Source: Firmicutes bacterium UBA1065 (GTDB lineage: Bacteria; Bacillota; Clostridia; Tissierellales; Sedimentibacteraceae). From it: a stretch of 12,934 nt of DNA. The first letter of the stretch is position 1. The number at the start of each line of letters is the position of its first letter. The stretch lies in contig DCDC01000136.1 of the NCBI GenBank assembly GCA_002316225.1, positions 1 to 12,934 on the forward strand. Reading direction: 5' to 3'. The position numbers and the translations under genes were made by a program. Under the pieces are notes generated by a model that made no database searches, had not been told where the DNA came from, and saw nothing but the letters and a program-made list of their open reading frames with translations. This document shows positions 1 through 6,605 of this stretch, in pieces.

Positions 1-12
1 GCTCACGGTTTC

Positions 13-138
13 GGACACGAATAATTCTAAAGCTCATTCCGGCTAAAAATCCTACAGCTTGCGAACTCGCTCCGCTCAAACAACGCAAGCTGCTTAACGG
101 ATTTTTAACCTGCATTCGCTAAGAATTAAATCGTGTCC
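13..138. repeat. 126-bp imperfect palindrome, dispersed-repeat-like
   Basis: Three nested pairs of arms are visible. The outer arms GGACACGA (13-20) and TCGTGTCC (131-138) continue into TAATTCT (22-28) and AGAATTA (122-128). The middle arms at 41-52 and 99-110 are 12 bp with one mismatch. The inner arms CAGCTTGCG (55-63) and CGCAAGCTG (84-92) are perfect and enclose a 20-nt loop. The whole could fold as one long hairpin from either strand. It has no coding potential and no transposase. The remainder up to 292 is AT-rich, with no gene and no clear terminator for the neighbouring deacetylase. From general familiarity the loop resembles intergenic palindromes common in clostridial genomes, but copy number cannot be tested here. 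It could be a MITE, a BIME-like element or an unrecognised structured RNA. Confidence 0.7.
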
Positions 139-292
139 TGCAAATGTTCGCTTATTATTTTTATTATTTTTTGTACGTATTAAAGTTATATAATTTTATT
201 TTCTTGAAACCGAAAAAATCTGTCATTTTTATAAGCGTTCAGTCCTTGAATTTATTAATTAGTTAAGAACGAAAAGAACCATCCCTGGATTT

Positions 293-1093
293 TTATTTGG
301 TTAAGTCGTCCAAGGTTTTGAAGCTATAGCCCAAGTCCTTCCATTTTGTCAACAGTTCATCCAGTATCTGCCCGTTTGTATCGGAGGTGGAATGAAGCAA
401 AACTACAGCTCCCGGGTGGATGCGGGGTATCAGCTTGCTGAAAGCATATTCTTTCGTAGGTTGTTTATCCCTGTACCAATCAACATAGGCAAGGCTCCAA
501 AATATGGTTTTGTAGCCTAATTCATCAGCCATCCTTAAATTTTCCTCACTGAATTTACCCTGGGGAGGCCGGTAGTATTTTGGCATCTCCTGGCCTGTTA
601 TTTCCTTGAATAATTCTTCCAAGGAAGTAAGCTCTTTTGCAAAAGCTTCTTTATCCGAAATGAGGGACATATCCGGATGGTGATAGGTGTGATTGCCTAC
701 AATATGGCCTTCCTCAACCATTCTTCTTACAAGGTCCGGCTCCTCCTCCAAATAATGACCTACCAGGAAAAATGCAGCCTTTACATCATGAGCTTTCAAA
801 GTATCCAATATTTTGGGAGTGTTTCCGTTTTCAAATCCTGCGTCAAAGGTAAGATAAATGCACTTTTCATCCGGGTCTCCAACGTAATAGGCATTATATT
901 TTTTCAAAAATTCTTTTCCGGCATTCCCCATGGGGGGTGCTCCCTCTTCATTGAACTTAAGTCCCCAATTTGATACGGTCGTTGAAACCGTAACAGAAAA
1001 ATGATTAATAAAACCAATAGCCCATAAACCTATAAACAGCAATAATGCAATTAATATCAGCATGAATAATTTCTTGTTTATCCTTAAAACCAC
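293..1093 (-). CDS. PdaA-like polysaccharide deacetylase (NodB domain), membrane-anchored
   Basis: Probable delta-lactam-type peptidoglycan N-acetylmuramate deacetylase acting outside the membrane. In Bacillus, PdaA makes muramic-delta-lactam of spore cortex. The 266-aa protein starts with one hydrophobic segment (about residues 9-29), an uncleaved anchor or signal peptide. The NodB domain shows TFDAG with Asp84 as expected catalytic base, His135 and His139 in HTYHH (metal ligands), RPPQG near 175, and HPGAVVLLH at 226-234. The second Asp of the usual TFDDG is Ala, which fits PdaA-type enzymes, where this position is also not Asp. I chose the GTG at 1093 because AAAGGGGTGAG lies six bases upstream; the frame extends seven codons further to an ATG at 1114 that has no ribosome site. 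It is a single gene, divergent from the DUF1622 gene. The family call is firm; the exact substrate is inferred. Confidence 0.88.
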   Translation of the reverse strand: MVLRINKKLFMLILIALLLFIGLWAIGFINHFSVTVSTTVSNWGLKFNEEGAPPMGNAGKEFLKKYNAYYVGDPDEKCIYLTFDAGFENGNTPKILDTLKAHDVKAAFFLVGHYLEEEPDLVRRMVEEGHIVGNHTYHHPDMSLISDKEAFAKELTSLEELFKEITGQEMPKYYRPPQGKFSEENLRMADELGYKTIFWSLAYVDWYRDKQPTKEYAFSKLIPRIHPGAVVLLHSTSDTNGQILDELLTKWKDLGYSFKTLDDLTK

Positions 1094-1102
1094 ATATCTC
1101 AC

Positions 1103-1130
1103 CCCTTTATTCATTTATATATATAAAGGG
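1103..1130 (-). promoter_or_regulatory. Hairpin that could mask the pdaA-like ribosome site
   Basis: The arms CCCTTTAT (1103-1110) and ATAAAGGG (1123-1130) are perfect inverted repeats with a 12-nt spacer. In the - strand transcript the 3' arm covers the AAAGGGG part of the ribosome-binding site of the GTG start at 1093. The structure could therefore restrict translation. Pairing is seen directly; the role is inferred. Confidence 0.4.
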
Positions 1131-1149
1131 CCTTAATATGTCTAAAAAA

Positions 1150-1178
1150 ATTTCATGTTTAAAAACATTCTTTGACAA
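1150..1178 (-). promoter_or_regulatory. Candidate promoter for the pdaA-like gene
   Basis: On the - strand, TTGTCA (1178-1173) is followed after 17 bp by TGAAAT (1155-1150). The -35 is 5/6 and the -10 is 4/6 of sigma-A consensus. Its -35 overlaps the -35 of the + strand promoter at 1172-1200. No convincing sigma-G promoter was seen, although sigma-G would be expected for a cortex gene. Confidence 0.35.
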
Positions 1179-1200
1179 ACTAGTCCATATACACTATAAT
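1172..1200 (+). promoter_or_regulatory. Consensus sigma-A promoter of the DUF1622 gene
   Basis: TTGACA (1172-1177) and TATAAT (1195-1200) are separated by exactly 17 bp, matching the full consensus. Transcription should start near 1207, leaving a leader of about 25 nt before the ribosome site GAGGAGA (1221-1227). Confidence 0.85.
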
Positions 1201-1209
1201 ATTATGGAC
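1183..1209. promoter_or_regulatory. Operator-like inverted repeat around the -10
   Basis: GTCCATA (1183-1189) and TATGGAC (1203-1209) are perfect inverted 7-bp arms whose centres lie 20 bp apart, about two helical turns. They bracket the TATAAT of the consensus promoter and end near the expected transcription start. This is typical geometry for a dimeric repressor. The regulator is not identifiable from the window. Confidence 0.5.
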
Positions 1210-1231
1210 ATTATATTTCAGAGGAGAGAAT

Positions 1232-1594
1232 ATGTTAGAGCATCTTATAAACCTTATAGTTCCTAACATTGCCCATATGCTTGAGCTCATAGGAGTATTC
1301 ATCATCCTGTACTCGGCAGCAAAGGCATTTATTAAATACGTATTACGTGGCTTCGATTTCGAAGATGAAACAATTAAAATAGAATTATCCCAGGCTTTGG
1401 CAATGGCTCTGGAATTCAAGTTAGGGGCGGAAATACTTAAAACCTTAATCATAAGAACCTTAGATGAATTAATAATTCTTGCATCCATCGTTATCCTAAG
1501 AGCAGCCTTAACATTTATAATACACTGGGAAATAGAAACATCGAAACGGGGAAGTCACTCCAAAGATGAAAAAAAATCCGAGAATAAAGAATAA
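1232..1594 (+). CDS. DUF1622 family small membrane protein
   Basis: This 120-residue protein has an N-terminal hydrophobic segment (about 7-35), a charged middle with FEDETIKIELSQALAMALEFKLGAEIL (residues about 47-70 region), a second hydrophobic stretch at about 70-95, and a Lys/Ser/Glu-rich soluble tail. The pattern of a membrane helix, an (I/L)-rich QALAMALEF motif and a second helix ending before a charged tail matches DUF1622, an inner-membrane family of unknown function. The start is supported by GAGGAGA five bases upstream. The gene is monocistronic, with its own promoter and terminator, and is the only confident + strand gene here. The promoter is strong and operator-bracketed, so expression is probably high when derepressed. 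No function is claimed. Confidence 0.88.
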   Translation: MLEHLINLIVPNIAHMLELIGVFIILYSAAKAFIKYVLRGFDFEDETIKIELSQALAMALEFKLGAEILKTLIIRTLDELIILASIVILRAALTFIIHWEIETSKRGSHSKDEKKSENKE

Positions 1595-1618
1595 AAACAG
1601 CAGCAAAATCGGCATATA

Positions 1619-1654
1619 ACACAAAAACCGTTGGAATTTCAACGGTTTTTGTGT
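1619..1654. terminator. Bidirectional intrinsic terminator
   Basis: Perfect 15-bp arms (1619-1633 and 1640-1654) enclose the 6-nt loop GAATTT. Each strand ends the CCG/CGG core with a run of five T, so it can stop the DUF1622 transcript (+) and the nitrilase-flavoprotein transcript (-) that converge here. Confidence 0.9.
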
Positions 1655-1704
1655 TTATAGTTCATTTCAAATATAATAATGTATAATAAATGAAGGAGAA
1701 AAGC

Positions 1705-1740
1705 ATGATGTTTCTTTCTTATCTTATAAAATGTGTATAA
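1705..1740 (+). other. Possible 11-codon ORF or remnant gene start
   Basis: GAAGGAG (1692-1698) sits six bases before ATGATG, which opens an 11-codon frame (MMFLSYLIKCV) ending in TAA at 1738. Two TATAAT boxes lie just upstream (1672-1677 and 1682-1687), but without a good -35. The frame overlaps the 3' end of the flavoprotein gene on the other strand. It could be a leader peptide, the stump of a lost gene or chance. Confidence 0.25.
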
Positions 1741-2351
1741 ACCTTTCTTTCATATTCCGGCTTTTGAACTTTTCCTTCGCCGAATTCAATCAACTTTAAG
1801 AGCCATACCATATTCTTGCCTAATATTCTCAATATTTGCTTACCTTCCTCGTCCTGCAAAACCTCTTTGGGAGCTCTGCCGTATATAACATTCCAGTAGT
1901 TTGATCCGGGTATTACCATTTCGGCATAGGTAAGATAATTATTGAGCTGATTAAAGGCAGGAAGACCTCCGGACCGTCTTACAGCTGCTATTCCCACTCC
2001 AACCTTGTGCCTGTACAAGGAATTATTGGCGCTTCCCACATAGATTGCCCTGTCCAGAAATGCTTTCATTTCAGCTGATATATCCGAAAAATGTACCGGT
2101 GACCCCAGTATTATTCCATCGGCTTCCTTCATTTTTTGTATCCATTCATTTACATCGTCATCTATGATGCATCTTTCATCCCTTGATTTGAAGCAGTGGT
2201 TACATGCAGTACACCCTTTTATGTTCTTATTTCCCACTTGAATTATTTCAACTTCGATATTTTCGGCTATAAGCTGGTCAGCAACAAGCTTTATGGCTTC
2301 ATAGGTATTCCCTTCTTTTCTTGGGCTTCCGTTAAATGCAACAACCTTCAT
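1719..2351 (-). CDS. Iron-sulfur flavoprotein / NADPH-dependent FMN reductase family
   Basis: Cytoplasmic flavodoxin-fold redox protein of 210 residues. The N-terminus VVAFNGSPRKEGNT is the phosphate-binding loop for FMN. Next comes the compact cluster motif CTACNHCFKSRDERC near residues 48-62 (CX2CX2CX7C), as in archaeal and clostridial iron-sulfur flavoproteins that hold a 4Fe-4S centre. GSPVHFSDISAEMKAFLDR follows and lines the flavin. I chose ATG 2351 because GGAGGT lies four bases upstream; the longest frame begins at 2363, but that ATG overlaps the ribosome site. It lies 48 bp behind the nitrilase with no terminator between, so co-transcription is likely. The electron donor and acceptor cannot be read from the sequence. 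A role in reducing a product or partner of the nitrilase is only a guess. Confidence 0.85.
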   Translation of the reverse strand: MKVVAFNGSPRKEGNTYEAIKLVADQLIAENIEVEIIQVGNKNIKGCTACNHCFKSRDERCIIDDDVNEWIQKMKEADGIILGSPVHFSDISAEMKAFLDRAIYVGSANNSLYRHKVGVGIAAVRRSGGLPAFNQLNNYLTYAEMVIPGSNYWNVIYGRAPKEVLQDEEGKQILRILGKNMVWLLKLIEFGEGKVQKPEYERKVYTHFIR

Positions 2352-2399
2352 TTTTACCTCCATGACACCTTGCAGGTTTTTATTTTATATATTCTTATT

Positions 2400-3317
2400 T
2401 TATCTCTCGTTTATCTTAAAATCAAATATTTCAGGCCTGTTGTAATGACCTGTCGGATCCCAGTCATATTTGGCCTGCACTATTTCATTCAAGTCTAATT
2501 CGGCTGTAAGAATACCCGGCTTGCCGAATAAGGGACCGGCAAGATATTGACCGAACGGGTTTATTATGCAGCTGCCTCCTCTGCACATGATATCCGGTTG
2601 ATCCTTAATGTCATCATAATATTTAAGGTCTGTGGGATACATTGATTTCTCAACGTATTGGTTGCTAACAAGTACAAAACATCGCCCTTCAAAAGCTATA
2701 TGCCTTACCGTTGCCTGGTATGTGTCTCTTTGGTCAGCCGTGGGTATTATATACAGGTTTACTCCCTTCATATATAAAGCCATTCTGGCTAATGGCATAT
2801 AGTTTTCCCAGCAAATCAATGAGCCCATTTTCCCATATGGAGTATCAACAACTGTTATGGTGGAACCATCATCTTCTCCCCAGATTATCCTTTCAGCCCC
2901 TGTCGGTTTTAATTTTCTGTGCCTGCCCAAATATCCTTCAGGGCCAAAAAATAAATTAGTGCAATGGAGGGTTCCGTCAAGCCCCTTTCCGTTTTTCTCA
3001 GTCACACCTATGGATAAGTATACTCCCAGTTCCTTTGCTAAATCTTCCAACCTGTCCATTTCGGGACCCGGGACGGCAAGAGCATTATCATAATATCTCT
3101 GGTAATCTTCTCTTCCCTCTTTGGTCCTTTCCCCTACAACAGCTCCAAAGGTGAGGCCTCTTGGATAACATGGAATGAAACTTTCCGGAAATACTATGAG
3201 CTTAGCGCCTGTGGCAGCAGCTTCCTTTGCCAATTCAACAGTTTTTTCCATGGTTTTTTCCAAATCAAGAATAACGGGTGAATCTTGAACAACAGCAACT
3301 TTCAATTTCTTTTCCAT
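2400..3317 (-). CDS. Nitrilase (carbon-nitrogen hydrolase, branch 1)
   Basis: Expected to hydrolyse an organic nitrile to carboxylate and ammonia in the cytoplasm. The triad is clear: Glu45 in VFPESFIPCYPRG, Lys135 in HRKLKPTGAER, and the nucleophile Cys169 in LICWENYMPLARMALY, with the second conserved Glu142. The CWENYMPL signature and the WGEDDG segment are those of true nitrilases and cyanide hydratases rather than amidases or carbamoylases. At 305 residues it is shorter than the usual 330-380, because it lacks most of the C-terminal tail that supports spiral oligomers in the family. AAGGAG lies eight bases before the ATG. It leads a small transcription unit with the iron-sulfur flavoprotein and is separated from the importer-racemase operon by a terminator. 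Substrate unknown; aliphatic or hydroxynitriles are possible. Confidence 0.9.
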   Translation of the reverse strand: MEKKLKVAVVQDSPVILDLEKTMEKTVELAKEAAATGAKLIVFPESFIPCYPRGLTFGAVVGERTKEGREDYQRYYDNALAVPGPEMDRLEDLAKELGVYLSIGVTEKNGKGLDGTLHCTNLFFGPEGYLGRHRKLKPTGAERIIWGEDDGSTITVVDTPYGKMGSLICWENYMPLARMALYMKGVNLYIIPTADQRDTYQATVRHIAFEGRCFVLVSNQYVEKSMYPTDLKYYDDIKDQPDIMCRGGSCIINPFGQYLAGPLFGKPGILTAELDLNEIVQAKYDWDPTGHYNRPEIFDFKINER

Positions 3318-3352
3318 ACCTTCAGCTCCTTTTTGTAATAGTCGTCATATAA

Positions 3353-3376
3353 ATTATACTGCTTATATTTATAAAA
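3353..3376 (-). promoter_or_regulatory. Candidate promoter of nitrilase unit
   Basis: A perfect TATAAT lies at 3358-3353 on the - strand, about 36 bp before the nitrilase ATG. The region 16-18 bp further upstream (the T-tract of the preceding terminator) holds no good -35, so an activator or a weak promoter is implied. Confidence 0.4.
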
Positions 3377-3399
3377 AAGCTCGTCATTCAGTCGAGCTC
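3373..3399 (-). terminator. Intrinsic terminator of the importer-racemase-peptidase operon
   Basis: On the - strand, AGCTCG (3398-3393), a 9-nt loop and CGAGCT (3383-3378) are followed directly by a T-run (3377-3373). The six-bp stem gains one G-T pair at its base. It lies 54 bp past the M20 stop codon and separates it from the nitrilase unit. Confidence 0.65.
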
Positions 3400-3460
3400 A
3401 GTTACACTTTGTCATAAGTCTGAGTTCGGCATACTGTCGAGCTCTGTAATGTCTATAAGT
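3379..3460. repeat. Two imperfect tandem copies of a hairpin repeat, 45-bp period
   Basis: Copy 1 (from 3379) and copy 2 (from 3424) align as GCTCGTCATTCAGTCGAGCTC against GTTCGGCATACTGTCGAGCTC (one residue group per position), including the identical GTCGAGCTC at 3391-3399 and 3436-3444. Each then continues into a GTCATAAGT- or GTCTATAAGT-like tail. Each copy can fold into an AGCTCG/CGAGCT-type hairpin. Copy 1 is the operon terminator. Copy 2 runs into the last codons of the M20 gene (3453 on). Confidence 0.55.
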
Positions 3461-4592
3461 TTAAAATGCATAAAGCCAATAAGGCACAACGTTCAGGCAT
3501 TGTATTTACTTCTAAGTATTCCTGATAGGTGTGGTGCCCGCCTCCAACGGGACCTAATCCATCCACACAGGGTATCCCTGCTGCAGCAGCGTGACCTGCA
3601 TCTGCTTCCCCGCTAACGACGGAATCAAAGGTAAGTCCCAATGACCTTCCCATTTGTTTGATGCTTTCAATTATCTTTTCGGATTCTTTTGTTTTAGTCA
3701 TCGGAGGAAATGTAATACCTCCGTTTAACTCTATGCTTGTTCCTTCAACACAGGAAATCTTGCATATATCTTTTAATCTTTCAACTACACTTTCCCCTTC
3801 CTCTGAGGACATGAATTTAATGTCTACCTTGGCCCGGCAATTGTCTGCAACTGCATTTCCATTAGGATTTCCACCTATAACATATCCTACATTTGCTGTT
3901 ACCCCTTTTTCTAATTCTGTAAGCTGATGAATCTGAATTATCTTGTAAGCCATCTCCTCTATTGCGCTTATTCCTTTTTTGTATTCGGTTCCTGTATGGG
4001 CAGCTCTTCCTTTAATAACTAAATCAAAGTATGCGGCACCTTTTCTTCCTTCCACCAGATCCCCGTTTATGCGGGCAGCCTCTAAGCTGATTGTAAGCCT
4101 GCTTTTGGCTGCTTCCTTATATATATATTCTTTGGCAAAAGGAGAACCTTGTTCCTCATCTCCGCTTAAGACAATACTTATATTATCAGGAAGCAGGTTT
4201 AATTCCTTTAACAATTTCAAAGAATACACCAAATTTACCAATCCTGATTTCATATCGATTGCCCCGGGACAATTGATAATTCCATCCCTTACAACTGGTG
4301 AATCGCATTCTCTTAAGGGGATGGCCATATCCGTATGGCCGATCAAGAGCATAGGTTTTTCTCTTACCTTATAGCGGGCTACCAAGCAGCCTCCTCCATC
4401 GGGATTAGCTATTCTCTCCACACTGAAACCCAGCTCTTTCAGCTCTCTTTCCATAATATCGTTAATTTTGTCAATATTTTCAGGAAGATAGGTAAAACTG
4501 TTTATGTTCAACATTTCTTCCAGGAGTTCCAACATGGAAGATATTTTTTTTGATGCCAAATCAGCCAGATTCTTAACAATCTCATCTTTCAT
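3453..4592 (-). CDS. M20 family metallopeptidase, carboxypeptidase G2-like
   Basis: Cytoplasmic dizinc hydrolase of 379 residues. Ligand and catalytic residues are all present: His86 and Asp88 in GHTDM, Asp113 in GAIDMKSG (bridging), Glu146 (general base) and Glu147 in SGDEEQGS, Glu171 in SLEAAR, and His354 in GGHHTYQEY. A lid/dimerisation insert (about 185-295) lies between them. The motif set is closest to glutamate carboxypeptidase G2, whose relatives remove a C-terminal amino acid from an N-acyl or peptide-like conjugate. No signal peptide. GGGGAG lies upstream of the ATG, and the gap after the racemase gene is 32 bp. It is the last gene of the operon, so it probably frees the hydroxyacid or amino acid handled by the upstream enzymes. 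The true substrate could also be an N-acyl amino acid unrelated to the racemase. Confidence 0.9.
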   Translation of the reverse strand: MKDEIVKNLADLASKKISSMLELLEEMLNINSFTYLPENIDKINDIMERELKELGFSVERIANPDGGGCLVARYKVREKPMLLIGHTDMAIPLRECDSPVVRDGIINCPGAIDMKSGLVNLVYSLKLLKELNLLPDNISIVLSGDEEQGSPFAKEYIYKEAAKSRLTISLEAARINGDLVEGRKGAAYFDLVIKGRAAHTGTEYKKGISAIEEMAYKIIQIHQLTELEKGVTANVGYVIGGNPNGNAVADNCRAKVDIKFMSSEEGESVVERLKDICKISCVEGTSIELNGGITFPPMTKTKESEKIIESIKQMGRSLGLTFDSVVSGEADAGHAAAAGIPCVDGLGPVGGGHHTYQEYLEVNTMPERCALLALCILNL

Positions 4593-4624
4593 TAAACAAT
4601 CTCCCCATGCAAATTTTGCCTAAC

Positions 4625-5887
4625 TTAATACTTTCTTGCCAAATCCGCACCGTGTGTGATAATTCCTATTGTATTTACACTATCAAGGTCTGCAATCGTA
4701 AGTGCTTCTTCTATATCCGAGGCATAAGTCAGACCAAGCGTTTCTATATGTTTTTTATTGAATTCTTCGGTTACGACAATTATTTTCGCCATTTCCCTGA
4801 CTACGGAAACTGTCATGTTGACCGAGGCAGACACTTCATCCTCTATCATACCCTTTTTTATCATTTCATTTAATTCATCCACTGTCCTTACACCTAAACC
4901 TACAAATTCAGGATGGCCCGGACAATCTCCTTCCGGTGCGGGAGTGAGCAAAATTACCGTTCCCTTGTCCTTTACCATTGATGCGGCCACGGTCATAGGC
5001 TTGCAGCTCTGCCATAAATCATAATAGGCAGGGTAAGAACTGCATATTACGGCGTCAGGCCTGTCTTTTATGTCTACTGCGTAAATTTTTTCCGCTACTT
5101 CCACGCAAGCCCTGTGTGCCTTTACTATATCTCCGGCAAAAACCGCAGCTAAACTGCCGTCCGGGTTCAAGACAGTATTTATAATCATTTTTAACCCGGT
5201 TTTTCTTGCGATTTCTTCCATTTCCAACCTGACCAAGTTATCCGGATTACCCAATATGTCTTTAAGATGGGTAGCCGCAATTAAATGTGTTTTAGCGGTA
5301 GTATCCGCCCCTGACACACCCGGTTGTATCAGCTTGGCCCCGGCGCTCCAACCTGCATATATGTGGGGTATAACATTGCCTATAGCTATGCTTATATCAC
5401 TCTCATAATATATCTTATTAACTTTTATGGGTACACCTGAAGGAGTTTCACCTACATATACCAGGCTGTCCTCATCATACCACTTGTGATTTATTACTTT
5501 TATTCTGTTAAAAATTGCTTCGCCGACTTTTTGCCTGCATTCCTCAGGGCTCATTTCCCGGTGGGTTCCCAAAGCTACCAGTATGGTTATTTGTTCATCC
5601 CTGACACCCGCTTTATTTAATTTATCAACTAAAACAGGCAGTATTAAATTTACGGGTGTCACCCTGGTAAAATCATCTATGATGATAACAGTATTTTTGC
5701 CGTATTTATCAACCAGTTGAGATATGGTCATGCAATCTATGGGATTATCAATTGCTTTTTCTATCTCATTGCTTACATCGCTTATTGGCTTTACCTGTTT
5801 AGGCGAAGCAGTCCAAACAATTTTTTCTTCAGGCAAATTAATCTCAACCAGGTCCTCGCCATAATGTAGCCTAATAGTTTTATTCAC
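4625..5887 (-). CDS. LarA-family nickel-pincer 2-hydroxyacid racemase/epimerase homologue
   Basis: Expected to invert C2 of a 2-hydroxyacid by hydride transfer on the (SCS)Ni pincer nucleotide cofactor. Numbered from the GTG start (420 aa), the residues known from Lactiplantibacillus LarA are present at almost the same positions: Asp72 and Arg75, His109 and His175 (acid/base), Lys185 (cofactor tether), His201 (Ni ligand), and Gln293 and Lys296 in the LWQSCKP segment. A Trp (292) stands where LarA, as I recall, has Tyr294, so the substrate may differ from lactate. The family includes malate, gluconate and other hydroxyacid enzymes. GTG 5887 was chosen because GGAGG lies six bases before it. 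The frame opens earlier (ATG 5905), but that overlaps the regulator. One base separates it from the GntR stop. No larB, larC or larE is present in the window. Confidence 0.88.
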   Translation of the reverse strand: MNKTIRLHYGEDLVEINLPEEKIVWTASPKQVKPISDVSNEIEKAIDNPIDCMTISQLVDKYGKNTVIIIDDFTRVTPVNLILPVLVDKLNKAGVRDEQITILVALGTHREMSPEECRQKVGEAIFNRIKVINHKWYDEDSLVYVGETPSGVPIKVNKIYYESDISIAIGNVIPHIYAGWSAGAKLIQPGVSGADTTAKTHLIAATHLKDILGNPDNLVRLEMEEIARKTGLKMIINTVLNPDGSLAAVFAGDIVKAHRACVEVAEKIYAVDIKDRPDAVICSSYPAYYDLWQSCKPMTVAASMVKDKGTVILLTPAPEGDCPGHPEFVGLGVRTVDELNEMIKKGMIEDEVSASVNMTVSVVREMAKIIVVTEEFNKKHIETLGLTYASDIEEALTIADLDSVNTIGIITHGADLARKY

Positions 5888-5888
5888 T

Positions 5889-6581
5889 TTATTCCTCCAC
5901 ATCATCGATATTTCTTTCTACCATTTCAAGATGCTTTCTCATCACATCTCCTGCTTTTTCAGGGTCCTTGTCCCTGATCGCTTCATAAATTTCCTGGTGT
6001 CCTGCATATGAAATATCATCCATATTTTTTATTTTTACTACTTTGATATGGTTCATTTTCAACAATTGTCTTATGGAAAGTATTGTTTCATACAGAATAC
6101 TGTTCCCTGCCATTTTGGCTATCGTTAAGTGAAAATTAAAATCATCCTTGACAAAGGATTTACGAGATTTAATTTTTAATCTCATGTTCATCAAAATACT
6201 TTTCAACTTGTCTATATCTTCTTCACTGCCCCGGATTGCAGCTAATTTTGCCAATTCAACTTCAATAACCTTTCGGGCTTCTATTGTATCTCTCAATTCT
6301 CTTTTCTTTATCAAGAACTTAGAAGACAGTTCTTCCCTGTAAACAGGACATGCATTTTGGACCAAAAATGTTCCCTTTCCGGGTCTTATTTCAACTAATC
6401 CCATGGAAGCCAAGGCCCTCATTGCCTCTCTTACACTTGCCCTGCTTACGCCGAAATTGCTGGCCAGCACTCTTTCAGAAGGCAGTTGATCCCCGGGTTT
6501 ATAACTTCCTAAAACTAACTGTTCTATGATTTGATCTATTATCATCTCGGCTATGGTCGCCTTTTTTAATTCGGTCAGCAT
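5889..6581 (-). CDS. GntR-type transcription regulator, FadR subfamily (FCD domain)
   Basis: DNA-binding protein of 230 residues. The winged helix-turn-helix occupies about residues 8-75: PGDQLPSERVLA, the recognition helix SRASVREAMRALASMGL and the wing PGKGTFLV. An all-helical FCD ligand domain follows, with the Asp and His of DDFNFHLTIAKMAGN, the His of YAGHQEIYEAI and the His of MRKHLEMVERN as the usual metal/ligand set. FadR-type proteins typically sense a carboxylate intermediate of the pathway they control. GGGGGAGG lies about nine bases before ATG 6581; a GTG at 6590 is too close to it. It is encoded inside the operon, so it probably regulates itself and its neighbours. Its last codons carry the racemase ribosome site. 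The ligand is unknown. Confidence 0.9.
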   Translation of the reverse strand: MLTELKKATIAEMIIDQIIEQLVLGSYKPGDQLPSERVLASNFGVSRASVREAMRALASMGLVEIRPGKGTFLVQNACPVYREELSSKFLIKKRELRDTIEARKVIEVELAKLAAIRGSEEDIDKLKSILMNMRLKIKSRKSFVKDDFNFHLTIAKMAGNSILYETILSIRQLLKMNHIKVVKIKNMDDISYAGHQEIYEAIRDKDPEKAGDVMRKHLEMVERNIDDVEE

Positions 6582-6605
6582 TTGTGCCACCCTCCCCCAT
6601 TATTT

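Noticed and set aside
3353..3460. CRISPR array
   Set aside because: There are only two diverged copies with a 45-bp period and no distinct spacers or cas genes; it is a tandem hairpin repeat.
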